Below are positions 47,588 to 60,065 of a DNA stretch of 64,000 nucleotides, one piece after another (within the stretch, counting starts at the first letter, position 1; every line of letters starts with the position of its first letter). Source of the DNA: Harmonia axyridis (taxonomy: Eukaryota; Arthropoda; Insecta; Coleoptera; Coccinellidae); the NCBI RefSeq assembly GCF_914767665.1, contig NC_059504.1, forward strand, positions 35,681,720 to 35,745,719, read 5' to 3'. The position numbers were made by a program, and so were the translations under genes. Under the pieces are notes generated by a model. It saw nothing but the letters and a program-made list of their open reading frames with translations. It was not told the origin of the DNA and made no database searches.

Positions 47588-50572
47588 ATGATTACAACAA
47601 CTTCTAAGACAATTATTCGACAGCATGTAACACGTAATATATGTAAATATGTAAATTCTGATCGTTCGGCAAGAGTAATTCGTCAAAAATTCCTAGATTA
47701 TTTCTTAAAGGATTGCAATCATCAATTCATTCGTTCAAGTCCTGTAGTACCTTATTGCGATCCTTCTGTTGCATTTGTAAATGCTGGAATGAATCAGTTC
47801 AAAAATATTTTTGTTGGTAATCAAGAACCTAAATTCAGCAAAGTAGCAAATTCACAAAAATGCATTAGAGTCGGAGGAAAGCATAATGACCTAAACGTTG
47901 TTGGTACAGATGGTTATCATCACACCTTCTTTGAAATGCTGGGAAACTGGTCTTTTGGAGATTACTTTAAGACTGAAGCTTGTGAATTAGCTTGGAAGTT
48001 GTTACTGGATGTTTATAAGTTACCAAGCGATAGACTTTATGTTACATATTTTGAAGGGGATGAGAAATTAGAACTTGAGGAGGATTTAGAAACTAAAGAA
48101 ATTTGGCAATCTCTAGGCGTTAGACCTGATAGAATTATTCCATTTGGTTTAAATGAGAATTTCTGGGAAATGGGAGCAACTGGACCATGTGGTCCTTGTA
48201 CCGAGATACATTATGATCATATCGGATTTGAGAATCGCTCAAATCTCCTCAATAAAGGTCTTTTTGACCTTACAGAACTTTGGAATATTGTCTTCATAGA
48301 GTATAACAGAAATATCGATGGTTCAATTTCAGTTTTACCTAATAAACATGTAGATACAGGAATGGGTTTTGAAAGACTCACAGCTATCCTTCAAGATAAA
48401 AATAGTAATTATGATACAGATACTTTCACATACCTTATAGAAGCAATAGAGAAAAATTGTCCACACTTAGAAAAATATAAGGGACTGTATGGGGAAAAAG
48501 ACTGGAACAACTTAGATACATCTTATAGAATTTTAGCAGACCATTTAAGAATGATAACAACATGTTTAGCAGATGGAATGGTACCAGAACAGAATCAAAA
48601 ATTAAGGAGAATAATGAGAAAATGTTTTTCACTTAGTACCAATGTTTTTCAAAAAGATGGATTAGTGAAGGAGTTATCAAATTATGTGGTAGATAATTTG
48701 GGTCATGTATATCCCGAAATGGAAAGAAATATTTCTCAGATTCATCAAATTATAGACTATGAAGAAGAAGTATATAAGGACTTACAGAAGAGTGCTGAAA
48801 GTGAGTGGGGAGAATTAGTCAAAGGAAATGAAAAATTGAAACATTTAGATGTTCTAGAAGCTCCTAGCCTCATACCTGCCTATAAAGATTTAATGAAATT
48901 AAAACCTAAAGAAATAAATGGAGAGATTGCATTCAAATTGTATGATACTTTTGGCTTAGATCCATCTGTTATAGAAAAGTTGGCTATGTCTATAAATTTA
49001 CCTTTCGATAAAAAACAATTGATGATTGAATTAGAAATAGCTAAAAAGAAAAGTAAGCAGAAATCAGAAATAAGAATGAATGATCTGCTTCATCAGTTTG
49101 CATTAGAATCTATACCAAAAACTTGTGATAATTCAAAATATAATTACAGAAAACTGGAAAATAATAATTATGAATTTGAACCTTTGAAAGTTAAAGTTTT
49201 GCGAATAATTCATCATAATGAGGTTGTAAGAAAAATAGGATCAGATACTTTTTGTAGTTTGCTCTTAGATAAGACAAATTTATATAGTGAAGCAGGGGGC
49301 CAAGCTAGTGACAAAGGTATAATTCAGTTTGATAAAGCTATCTTTGATGTCACTGAAACTGAAAAATTGAATTCTTATATACTACATAAAGGGTTCCTGA
49401 AATGCAAAAGTACTTATAATTTGTGTGTTGATTCAGTGGGTACATTATTAGTTGATAAAGAGAACAGGATTAGTATAATGAAGAATCATACTGCTACTCA
49501 TTTACTGAATTCAGTATTGAAACAATTGAAGGGAGCAACATGTCAAAAGTCTAGTAAAGTTACAGAAAATTTTTTTAATCTTGATATTGCTATATTTGGT
49601 CCTAAATTGACGATCACAGATATTGAGGAAATTGAATATAAAATAAACAGTATCATTTCAAAAAAATTGGATGTTGAAACAATGATAATCGACAGTCAAA
49701 AGTTATTAGAATATGATGATATTATAACAGTCCCTGGTGAAATATATCCTGAGGAAAATTTGAGGTTAGTTGAAATAAAAGAAAAAGACAGAGTTATTTC
49801 TAGAGAACCTTGCTGTGGTACCCATGTTACTAATACTTCAGATATTGAACACTTTTCATTAGTGAAAATGAAATATCTAGGAAGGAGTACTGTATCCTTA
49901 AATGGAGTAACAGGGCATAATTCTAAAATGGCAACTGAAAATGGATCAGAAATTTCTGACGAAGTTAATATGTTAAAGAAGACAGTTTCTGAAAATATAG
50001 ATAAACCAGATGTTCTAAATATTGCTGTTGCTTCATTAAGAAGTAAAATAATAGCCTCTGAAACATTACTACCAGTTTATATTAAACAGAAATGTTTGAA
50101 AGACCTTGATGATATTAGTAAACAAGTTAAGACTATAGCAAAAGTAACTTTGAATGAGTTTATCGATATGGAGATGCAAAATGTGCTGGATTCAAAAGTT
50201 CAAACTACTTATTCAAACAAAAAATACATAATTCACTACCTCAGAACCTCAATGATTCTAGAAACAGTTCCTCTGCAAAGAGCAACAAAAATGTGTAAAA
50301 ATATTCCTGTTATGGTGATCTCCTATACTGATAATGTCGTCCAAGCAAGATGTTGTGTCCCAAAAAAATTTTGTACTGAAAATTTTACTGCCGATAAATG
50401 GTTGCAGGAAAGTGCAGTGAAAGTGTTTGAAGGATGTATTACAAATGTTAAAGGACAAAGTGAGAAACTTGTGTGTAATATGAAACCTAAAAGGGTAAAT
50501 ATTCAAGATTGGGATTATCTTCTGAAGCACAGCATGCAAGCAGCACAAGAGTTTGTAGATAAATATTTGTAA
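47588..50572 (+). CDS. AARS2: Alanyl-tRNA synthetase, mitochondrial
   Basis: A single uninterrupted exon of 994 residues from the ATG at 47588; an earlier in-frame TTG (47567) is not needed. The N-terminus (MITTTSKTIIRQHVTRNICK) is basic, lacks acids and suits a mitochondrial presequence. The class II core begins with ARVIRQKFLDYF and VVPYCDPSVAFVNAGMNQF, then GGKHNDLNVVGTDGYHHTFF and NFWEMGATGPCGPCTEIHYD. The editing domain has HTATHLLNSVLKQL and the zinc-type CCGTHVTNTSDIEHF. The enzyme charges mitochondrial tRNA-Ala and clears mischarged serine or glycine. The C-terminal domain is short of motifs. AATAAA lies at 50598-50603. Release factor 1 upstream serves the same translation system, but the two are 5 kb apart. 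Confidence 0.97.
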   Translation: MITTTSKTIIRQHVTRNICKYVNSDRSARVIRQKFLDYFLKDCNHQFIRSSPVVPYCDPSVAFVNAGMNQFKNIFVGNQEPKFSKVANSQKCIRVGGKHNDLNVVGTDGYHHTFFEMLGNWSFGDYFKTEACELAWKLLLDVYKLPSDRLYVTYFEGDEKLELEEDLETKEIWQSLGVRPDRIIPFGLNENFWEMGATGPCGPCTEIHYDHIGFENRSNLLNKGLFDLTELWNIVFIEYNRNIDGSISVLPNKHVDTGMGFERLTAILQDKNSNYDTDTFTYLIEAIEKNCPHLEKYKGLYGEKDWNNLDTSYRILADHLRMITTCLADGMVPEQNQKLRRIMRKCFSLSTNVFQKDGLVKELSNYVVDNLGHVYPEMERNISQIHQIIDYEEEVYKDLQKSAESEWGELVKGNEKLKHLDVLEAPSLIPAYKDLMKLKPKEINGEIAFKLYDTFGLDPSVIEKLAMSINLPFDKKQLMIELEIAKKKSKQKSEIRMNDLLHQFALESIPKTCDNSKYNYRKLENNNYEFEPLKVKVLRIIHHNEVVRKIGSDTFCSLLLDKTNLYSEAGGQASDKGIIQFDKAIFDVTETEKLNSYILHKGFLKCKSTYNLCVDSVGTLLVDKENRISIMKNHTATHLLNSVLKQLKGATCQKSSKVTENFFNLDIAIFGPKLTITDIEEIEYKINSIISKKLDVETMIIDSQKLLEYDDIITVPGEIYPEENLRLVEIKEKDRVISREPCCGTHVTNTSDIEHFSLVKMKYLGRSTVSLNGVTGHNSKMATENGSEISDEVNMLKKTVSENIDKPDVLNIAVASLRSKIIASETLLPVYIKQKCLKDLDDISKQVKTIAKVTLNEFIDMEMQNVLDSKVQTTYSNKKYIIHYLRTSMILETVPLQRATKMCKNIPVMVISYTDNVVQARCCVPKKFCTENFTADKWLQESAVKVFEGCITNVKGQSEKLVCNMKPKRVNIQDWDYLLKHSMQAAQEFVDKYL

Positions 50573-50597
50573 ATGTTATTCAAATTATTTATATTAA

Positions 50598-50603
50598 AAT
50601 AAA
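50598..50603 (+). terminator. AARS2 polyadenylation signal
   Basis: AATAAA, 26 bases after the stop codon, is the only good signal in the next 100 bases. Confidence 0.6.
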
Positions 50604-51056
50604 ATTATTGAATTGTTTAGCAGTTGTTTCCAATGTTTGCTTACATTAAACCAACCACTAACTACCAAATCATAGAGAAATTGTGCTTCTTTTTACTGAA
50701 GTGAAGTATACATTCTGTAATAAGTTTCAAAAGTAGCGCGAATTAAAAATTATTTTCAAAATATTGATGGTATATGGAATGTGATTTTCATAATTGCATA
50801 CATTCAATTTAAAAATATCGTAAATCAATCAAGAAAGAAACGAAGAAATGTCACAATTTATTTCGTTTTGTTGGTACTAGTTTGTTTGCCAGGTAACGAC
50901 TAGAACGACCAATGAAAACATAATTATGAATTTAAATGTCAAAATTAAATTTATCTGGTGGTAACGTCTTTAACTTGTTAACGGTTATGTGTATGATATT
51001 TACTTTGAAATAATATTTCGTATTTTTTAATGTGTTGTGTTTTTTGAGAAGATACT

Positions 51057-51118
51057 ATGGATAGGGATGATATTAAAGAAATCAATTCGGATCTTTCTAA
51101 AGTTCAGTTGGACGAAAC
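51057..51118 (+). CDS. Orphan first coding exon, unidentified
   Basis: ATG in a good context opens MDRDDIKEINSDLSKVQLDE followed by AC and a strong donor gtgagt. Sequence upstream (50880-51056) looks unique and promoter-like. A second exon is not certain: an acceptor at 51237 gives a short frame with a stop, and an acceptor at 51250 (cggaag) would add TLTFEVSGKELIE and then a stop. The spacing faintly recalls the start of RanGAP-like proteins, but this is too weak to name. Confidence 0.3.
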
Positions 51119-54100
51119 GTGAGTATCATAACTATCTCAAATATCACTGGATTTTTCTTGTTGGAAACTTATGGGTTCGTTATATTACATTATTTTTGGG
51201 AATTTTAACTATTGGATAATATTTATTTGCATTGCAGCATACTTCGGAAGAACCTTAACTTTTGAAGTGTCTGGAAAAGAGCTTATCGAATAATTTAAAC
51301 TTTTGTGATAACTAAATTGGTATATTCTTGGACAAAAACTATTTCGATTTTATTCTAACAGGATGAATCTTGTTACTTCAAAGTTGTAGCTCACAGTCAG
51401 AAGGGAATATCTGATGAAACCCATTACCAAAGAGGACAAGTAACAAACAAATATCAGAAATATATATTTTAGCTTTCAGTTCGTATTCTGATATTTACAT
51501 ATAATGAATAATAAATATTAATTTGAAATTCCACTATATGATTTGTAAAATCTATTTGGTACATTGAGTTGGACCTGCTCTCTGAGAAACACATAATATA
51601 CTCCTAAAATGAGTTTTTAACAATACAACAGAGTTTTATAACAATATAACAGAGTTGATTGATACAAATTCAACACAATATAATTATTACTCAATCAATC
51701 GAGTATTCTTCCTGTCAACCTATTATTGATAAATTGATGATTATCAAAAGATAATTTTTATCATTATGATTTCATTGAAAAAAAAATTCTATCATTTTTA
51801 TTTTTCATATCCGATCATAGGCTGAAGCTTTGTGTTGATTGAATAACTTTCCCACAGGAATGAAAAATGTGCATTAAGATTCTTTTAGAGTTATATGAAC
51901 TATTAAGAAGATACCCAAATAATTGTAGATTTGTACAAAGAATACCAAGAGTCCTCTCAAACGCTCATTATATAAAGATCAAAAATCAGCTGTTTTATGA
52001 ATTCAATTCAATAAAAAAATGTGATATTTCTTTGAAGTTAGTATCATGAAGATTTATTTATCCAGTTTTACTGAAATAAACAGTATACAAATTTTAAGCA
52101 TTGACTTGTCAGTTATTGCAAATTCTGGATTTTTCAATGAAAAATTATTTGCTATTATCTTTATATGAAATAGTCAATCTGATAATATATCAATCCATCT
52201 CCCCATCTTCAGGAACATATAATTATGTCAAAAAGATGTTTTTCCAGAACTACATCCAATTGCCCTTAATAAGTGTTAGGATGGAATTCTGTAACAGTCT
52301 GTCATTATGGGTGGTAGTTAGAGATCTGCATTAGGATTAGATATACTTTAAAATGCCAGTTCATTTATGCGCCTATCGCATCTTTGGATTTCACAAAAAA
52401 TATATAGTTACATCCAAACGCATGAATGAACGAGCCTCAAAAGCACCTCATTTTACAAGTGGCTCTCATTTTTTTTCGATATTCTACTTGAATTTTTATG
52501 ATTCTTATGGAGTGATCAATACGATTTTGATAATAGCTTGAACATCTTATTTTATATTTACTTGACAAATTCCAACTGACTGGGATCTGTTGCCACTGAA
52601 ATATTAGCTTTTTTCGATATTATGCTAGAATTTTTATGCTTCTGAGGATGCTATCAACACCTTATTTTACACGAATATTGAAATTGTTATTCTTAATATA
52701 CACGCAAAATCTCATCCACATCGGATTTTTTATAACGGAAATATTTGGTTTTTCTTTTTAAGGGTGTATTCTACCTTTCCCATTAGGTCTTGAGTGGAGA
52801 TTCATTCTGATTCTGGGTGGAAATCGCTTGATCTATTCTTTCGATTTTTAGAAGAATATTTCGTATGGCACTCCTGAATGAGTGATTTTTTTTCGCATAA
52901 AATTTATAGTTTTTGTTTTATATCATTTTGAAAATTGATAGTTTTTTTAATCATTTTAAAATTTTTTTCATTAGATGGAACTATCAATTTTTCTAAAACA
53001 GTCTTTCAAGTGAAAATTTCATGTCGCTTTTTTATTTACTATCATTTACACTTCTTGAAATTCTAAATTTTCAAATTGAAATATACGAGAACGTAATTTG
53101 TTTTTCGGAAAACTATAGGTATAGATTTATTTTTTTGAACGTCAGAACGTAAAAATTCCAAAAATTTTGAATTTCATCATTGAAATAATTGAGATACGAT
53201 TGAATAACCTTTAGATTTCCAAAGTGATATAAAAAAACCCTATAAATTCCTTAGGAAAAAAAAACAGTGAGTTTATCCTAAACTGCCATACGAATGTTTC
53301 TTTCAAAAATTGAAGGAATCGATCAAGCAATTTTCGCACAGAATAAAAATGACTGCACTGAAGAACCTAGTGAGAAAGTTAATTTTTTAAGGTTCTGATA
53401 TTCTGATCGTCATGTATGGCTCTATCATTTACATATACTTACTTAATGAAAAAAAAATCTAACAAATAATACTTATATCTTACATTTTGCATAGTGAATG
53501 CAATTATAAAAAACACATCGAGAAGTTTTCCTGTCAATGTCTTCAACTGAACATCATTAAATTGAAGGAAATGATTATTGAAAATTTCGTTCAATTATGA
53601 ATTAATTATTATGTGATCACAAATCAACTCCTACAAAATTGAACTATTGTTAGGGCATAAAACTACTACTACTAGTGCCGAAAGACTTGATTTTTCGCAA
53701 AAATTCAATCAGATCCTTGCACACAAGCCAAAACTAGCCAATTCCGACCCCATATTCATAGATCGTATTGTAATCGGTAATATGACATGGATTTCAGAAA
53801 TGAAATGTTTTTCTCGAAAAAAGAAAGTGGTGCAGATTTTCAATAAAAAAAGAACCACCGCACCCCTATATCTTCACCACTGGATAATTTTGGCAGGAGA
53901 CACTTACCTAATTCTACATTATCTAGACTTCAATACCCAAAAATTGAAACAATGAATGTAATGATACTAGAGTTATAAGTAAAAAAAACGGTTTTTTCAA
54001 AAACTTTAACTTTAACTTCTAAAACGAAGCCTGGTTAGGATATATGTTTATATGCACTTTTTTATGAAATTGTTCTATCCGACGACAAAGTTATTGAACT

Positions 54101-55231
54101 AAAATAGGGACCACCCTGTATAGGTATCTAAGTAGTAGAAATCTATGTCTTAGATGAAGTAGAGGGTTTTAATAAAAATCATCATATAACATCGTAGTGG
54201 CATTTGAAATTTTGCTTCCGGGTCTACCGAAGGTACTAGAGGTACGAAGTGGAAGATGCAAAGTTGGCAAGATACCCTAACTCTGATCAACGTATTTTGT
54301 TGCGCAACAGCATAATTTTTCAGATGTCTGCAAACTTTTTTCAAATCGAACAGCACCTAATTTCAATCTTATTGAAACTATTATTATTAAAGTTTGCTGA
54401 CATCTGAGCAGGTCATATGAGCGATAAATATTGATGACTCTTTTTCTTTTGTTTTGAAAATATATAGTCATATTTCGAACTCCCTCAGAGAATTCTGTCT
54501 ATGTTTCTGTTTGATGAAGTGGTCTCCATTTTATTTTGTCCAAAAAAATGTTTCAAAATATTTTGATGATTTGATTTGGCTTATCTTCAATTGATATCTA
54601 TTATTAGTAGGTATTAAGTAGAGTTGAGTAATCTTGTACCTTTTAAATTGTATGCGTGAAAAGTATACCAACCGAGGGCCCCAGTACAAAACATGAAATG
54701 CGAAGCATTTCGAAAATAATTCATTTTAGACACAACATGTCTAGACAAAAAATTAAGACTACTCACTAGGCTATCCGATGGGCAAAAATAATTTAGGGCA
54801 TCCCTTTTGAAAAATAGACTAATTGACATTTCTAAAGGTACTTTTTAAAGAATTTCAGTGTCTTTCGGACCACCTGTAAAGTGATCCGTAAATTTGAAGA
54901 AGAGGACATTTAAATGATGTTGTATTCCACGAAATATGACAAGGTCCAAGCATAATATCAAATAAAAATTTGATGTATATTTTGCAAGAAAGAGTGTGTT
55001 ATTTACGTTTTTTTAGTTTTGGTACCACAAAATGGATAACCCCAGCATATCATTTGATATGCTGTTTGCTGTTATTTATCAAAGTTGGAAAATTCCGTGC
55101 TCTTATATTATTTTTCTCCTAAAATTGCGCTCCACATCTTCTGACGTTTTTTGTTAGTTGAATTTATCTAGGACTAAATGTGTTCACTTTACCAAATCTC
55201 TGTACGTTTTTGACATGTATGAGCCGAGGTA
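51119..55231. other. Gene-poor stretch
   Basis: About 4 kb without a conserved frame. A transposon-like end (CCACCCTGTATAGG) occurs at 54110-54124, and open frames at 52353-52541 and 53647-53955 show no domains. Much of 52550-53300 is T-rich. Confidence 0.35.
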
Positions 55232-56489
55232 TTAGGTGAACAACTTTGCTTCCGCCGTTAATAGATGGCTGTAGCGGCAAGGGGTGGTCGAAATAAATAG
55301 ATCGTAGATGTCATACAATAAGCTTAGGTATTTGTAAACAAAACGCTATCGAAATATTAGTCGATTTATGTCTGCATCATAAAGTTATTCTCGATTAAAC
55401 ATGTCAGCTTACGAGCCAAATTCTCGTCATTTGCAGGGTTTTAATTTTTGCTTCAATATGAAGAAATCTGCGGCTGAGGCTCATCGAATGGTTTCAAATA
55501 CCTATGGTGGGTCCGCTATTAGTGAAAGAACGTGCCGAGAGTAGTTTCAACGCTTTAAGAACGGTGATTTTGACGTCGAAGACCAGAATGGCGGTGGAAG
55601 AGAGAAGGATTTCAAAGATGCAGAAGATGATCAAAATTCGTGTCAAACGCAACAAGAATTGGCAGGATCATTGGGAGTGACGCATTTCCAAACGCTCGAA
55701 AGTTATGGGAATGATTCAGAAACAAGGAAATTGGGTGCCGTACAAGTTGAAGCTGAGAGATGTTGAACGGCGTCTGTCTGCTTGTGAACAGCTGCGTGCA
55801 AGGTAAATACGAAAGGGATTTCTGCATCGCATTGTGACGGGAGACGAAAATGGTTTCATTACGATAATCCCAAGTGCAGAAAATCAAGGAGATATTCCTG
55901 CCATGCTTCCACGTCGACCGCCAACCCGAATATTCACGGTCCCAAGGTTGTGCTGAGTATTTGGTGGGATCAGCTCGGCGTACTGTATTATGAGTTGTTA
56001 AAACCGACTGAAACAATCACAGGCGATCGTTATCGAACGCAATTAATGCGTTTGAGCTGAGCATTGAAAAACAAATGGCCGCAATACAACGAGAGACATA
56101 ATAAAGTGATTTTTCAGCATGACAATGCTCGACCCTATATTGCGAAAGTGGTCAAGACATACTTGGAAATGCTGAAATGGGAAGTCCTACCTCACCCGCC
56201 GTATTCTCTAGACGTTGCTCCCTCGGACTATCACTTGTTTCGATCAATGGCACACGGCCTGGCTGACCAGCATTTCCGGTCTTATGAAGAAGTAAAAAAT
56301 TGGATCGATTCGTGGATCGCTTCAGAGGATGACCAGTTTTTTCAACGCGGGATTCGTACGCTGTCCGAAAGACGGGAGAAAGTACTGTCCAGCGATGGAC
56401 AATACTTTGAACCATAAATGTATAAGCATTTTCTTACAATAAAGCTTTGAATTTCGTGAAAAAACGCCGGAAGTAAAGTTGTACGCCTA
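55232..56489 (+). mobile_element. mariner transposon, decayed copy 1
   Basis: The left end reads TTAGGTGAACAACTTTGCTT and the right end AAGTAAAGTTGTACGCCTA, an inverted pair of about 25 bases with several mismatches. Broken frames read MSAYEPNSRHLQGFNFCFNM, NGGGREKDF, KVVLSIWWDQLGVLYYELL, then a long piece 56064-56417 with FQHDNARPYIAK, PHPPYSLDVAPSDYHLF and FFQRGIRTLSER. DVAPSDYHLF carries the third catalytic Asp of the mariner D,D34D triad. Stops and frameshifts make it inactive. Confidence 0.88.
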
Positions 56490-56525
56490 TGGCGTACAAC
56501 TTTCCTACTACATAGTACATACTAC

Positions 56526-57008
56526 CATAGTATAAGGAAAGGATAGTAAGCCAACCGCCGTTTGACGGCAAGGAAATAGTCACCAGGGGTCGTTACTGTA
56601 GTCGGATTTGGATTTGGAGAAGTAACTCGATAATAGATGGCACTGAATCATGAGCTATAGATGGCGCAGAAATAATACGATAATTCATTCAGTGGCGTGG
56701 TTGAAAAGGGGTCGCATGACATTGCCAACAATTTTTATGTTATTATTAAGTTATCACAAATACACGTCACTGGAGTAAATGCTTATTACAGAGCAGAAAA
56801 AATATCAAAATATAGAAATCTTCTGACCACTCTATTTCAAATATTTTAGTTCTTCAAAATAACACCGATTTTTTCAGAGGACTCCACTTTACGGACCAAT
56901 TTTTGACAGTAAAATTCGAGTAAAACGTGAGTACAACTAGATGGCGCTCAACATCAACAAAATCGAAAAAAGCACTACACTGGCTTACTATCCTTTCCTT
57001 ATACTATG
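56526..57008. mobile_element. MITE with perfect 28-base inverted ends
   Basis: 56526-56553 begins CATAGTATAAGGAAAGGATA and is exactly inverted at 56981-57008. The 427 bases between have no frame and include AGATGGCGCAGAAATAATAC. It ends about 100 bases upstream of the 5' UTR-like sequence of the orphan exon at 57401, so it could influence that promoter. It follows directly on the mariner copy. Confidence 0.75.
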
Positions 57009-57400
57009 ATACTACATAGTAGTATGGATCGTTCGTTCCATCGAAATAGGGACGAAGAAAAACACTCGGCCTCTAGGATCGCTAGTTGGCCCGACTCGCC
57101 ACAAGCAGTTCAGTTTCAATAGAGTCGGAAACGCGCATCGCACTACAAGATCTCGTGGCCCTTTAACACATCTCGACGGCTACACTCGATCCAGAATCCC
57201 GCGTCGTCTGCCATAAGGCCCACCGTCTATGTTGCCCGTCGCCTTTCGGAAATTCACCGTGAGCTTTCCAGTGTTTTTCGCACACGTTGTCATAAATGGA
57301 AACTCGGAGGAAAAACTGCTACTTTCGATATTTGCTGATTCGGTGAATTCCTGTTCGTTTTCCCGCTGTGCTTTATCCGGCGCGAAGGACCAGTGTTAAA

Positions 57401-57495
57401 ATGTCATATTTCGGTTTCACCAACTACGTCAGCCCCCCTAAGAGTCCGGTCGAAGGGAGGAAGTCTCCGATGAGGTCACCGATCATCCCCTTCAA
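57401..57495 (+). CDS. Orphan first coding exon with GC-rich 5' UTR
   Basis: ATG at 57401 opens MSYFGFTNYVSPPKSPVEGR followed by KSPMRSPIIPF and a donor gtgagt at 57496. About 350 bases before it (57030-57400) are CpG-rich, unlike all the sequence around, with an initiator-like TCAGTTT at 57110. The serine/proline-rich N-terminus fits a phosphorylated regulator but names no family. Later exons were not found, and the gene probably runs past the right edge, with 57496-64000 as intron filled by transposons. Confidence 0.5.
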
Positions 57496-59207
57496 GTGAG
57501 TGAGGAGCATCTGGATGCTGGTTTATTGTTTTCAGTAGTGAATTGTTCGAGGAATATTCAATCTCGCCCCTACCTTTTCAATGTTTACCTTTTGGATATA
57601 GAAGGATCCCACTAAAAAATACAGTTTAAACTATAATGCGTCTTATTTTATTGAAGTTTTTTTATATTCAACATTGAAAAACAACAGATTTTTTTCAACG
57701 TTTACATCAATGCTTTAGATATTTTTTGTTTAGAAAAATCATTACTTTAACAACAAAATCTTTTCAAATTATGTCAACTAACACAAATGGTCATCAAAAT
57801 AAGAAAGTGTTATTAATGGAATTAGTATACCCAAAACGAAAAAGTATATAGTAATATATTGATAAAGGTTAGCAGAGTTTATGTTTATTTTTGAGTTTTA
57901 AATATCATACTCTTCATTATGAAAATACGAAAATCGATGCCATCAAATCGTCGATAGTGTTTGTGTAAATTCAACCTTTAACTTTTTTAGTATTCTTTCA
58001 TCCGATTGGTTGGAAACCTATGTTTGAGGTTATTTATATCTACCTGATAATGTTGTTGATACAGTGGAACACGTGTAGTGGTTTTTCGTTCCACTGCAAA
58101 TCATGCAATTAAGTTTAGAAGAGACAAAAGTAGCGCATATATCTTCCAGTCCTGTCTCGAATGAGGAGATCACCTATTTTGTACACCTATTTATGAATAC
58201 GTTTTTTCTTTGTCTAGTTTTCTATTTTTTCTTGATGTTTATCATTTCAAAGCGGTTGCTAGAAAAGAACTCCATAATTTATTTATATATTGTTAATTGC
58301 TGTGACATACAGAAGTCCGTGTTTAATTTCAAGAGTTTTGTCTTCATTTTTCTCCTCAGATTATATAAGAAATCATGAGAGTTTCATGAACTCCATTACA
58401 AAACCTGTAGCTTCTTTGTTCTTGATTGAAAATCTGATCCTAAAATTTTTTGAGATTCTTTATTTGATAAATGATTATTATTAAGATCCCACCTTTTATT
58501 GATTGAGCAGTTGAAATATTGAGTTGCATATGAGATAATCCCTTTAAGCATATTTGGTTCATAATTTTCAATAATGAATCTTTCAAATCGTCCAATGAAA
58601 AAATTATGAGTTATTTACACCAAATTCGATATGAAAATCAAGTTATATGCATCATAAAGCTAAAAACTAAGTGAATAAATTTTTAAAAATATGGAGACAC
58701 AATCATGAAATTCAAAACCTATTGAAAACAACAATTTGTAATGCTAAGATTGCTAAGTACCAACTTCAATTGTTCAGGTTAGTCTGAGTAGAATAACCAA
58801 AGGGCTTAACTCCGCAGTTATTATATAACAATTGCGTATGAGTTGAGATATTCAGCGAATTTAGTGGAACCAAAAGTGAATAGCCCTTAATTTGTATCCA
58901 TTTTTTCAATCAATTAAAAAAAATGAGGTTCAAAAGACATATTACTTTTTGTGATATCAACATGTTAATACGATACTTGAATATCGATTGAAATGACTTG
59001 TGAGAAGCCTCGATGGGGTACAAATTAAATTTCTTGGCAGGTAAAGAATATAGAGATCGGATAAAAAAAAGGTGTTTCTCCACAATTGGACCGATCATAA
59101 TATTTTCAGATCTCATTCCAGGATTTAATTTTTTCAGGATGACATTCTATAATTTGTTTTTCTTACAAGTAATTACATAGAAATTCTCTTGAAATGTTTA
59201 ATTTGAA
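57496..59207. other. Putative long intron, no gene seen
   Basis: T-rich and A-rich sequence. Open frames at 58103-58378 and 58290-58484 overlap and have no domain. Confidence 0.35.
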
Positions 59208-60065
59208 TATACAGGGTGTTTCCAAATTAGACGGGAACCTTGAAGGTGGTGTTAGTATCACTCATTTGATGTCGATTGAGCCATATCTATTGATAACAGA
59301 AAATCAACAGTTTCCGAGATATTTGAGTTCTTGGATTTTAAAAAAAATTCTCACCTTCATTTTTCGTCAATTTTTTCTACGTTGACTAAGTTTGATTTGA
59401 ATTTCGTATTATTTTCATTAGAGAAGCAACATATATGCTGTATTAGATATTCAATAAGAATTAGTATGATTTGAAAGTCGGTATGAAGAAGAGAATAGGA
59501 AATTTCTAATATAAATTCGCGTGCAACTTTCTAATTCCACAATTTATTTTAAAAACTTGCCAAATTCCTTTATTTTCGAATTTTTGAATTCAAGCTCTAG
59601 TTTTGTTTCAGCAAATTTTGATTTGAAAGGGGAAAGAAGCAAAGAAAGGAAAGTAATGAATCAAATATTTTTTATTGCAATTAAATTAAAAATTTTAGTA
59701 GAAAATGTATTCATAAATTATGTTTGATATGATCTTCACCATTCCTCATTAAACCACGTGCCCTCTTTCTTATTTCTTCAGTTGTTACTTTCCGCCTGAT
59801 ATTTAATTTTAATCTTTTCATTGCTTCATCTATTCTAACGGTGTTAGGTCTGGACTTCTCGCTGGCCACGAAAATAATCCTAAATTATAATCAGATTTGG
59901 TCACCGTAGAAAGAATTGACGAACAATGAAGTAAGTTGAGAAATCTTTTAAAAATCACAATCTGTTGATTTTTAGTTATGACTAAATATGGCTCAAACGA
60001 CAGCAAATGAGCCATACTAACGCGTCCCCCAAGGTTCAGGTTCAATTTTGGAAACATTCTGTATT
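59208..60065 (-). mobile_element. Tc1/mariner-like element, decayed
   Basis: Arms of about 130 bases are inverted between 59208 and 60065: the left begins TATACAGGGTGTTTCCAAAT, and the right ends ATTTTGGAAACATTCTGTAT, with TTTGATGTCGATTGAGCCAT in both. On - near 59870 a frame reads LFSWPARSPDLTPLE, the third catalytic block of mariner-like transposases, then a stop. The rest of the gene is lost. Confidence 0.65.

Noticed and set aside
53647..54125. Gene or complete transposon around 53.6-54.1 kb
   Set aside because: Only one terminus-like CCACCCTGTATAGG is visible; no partner end or coding motif was found.
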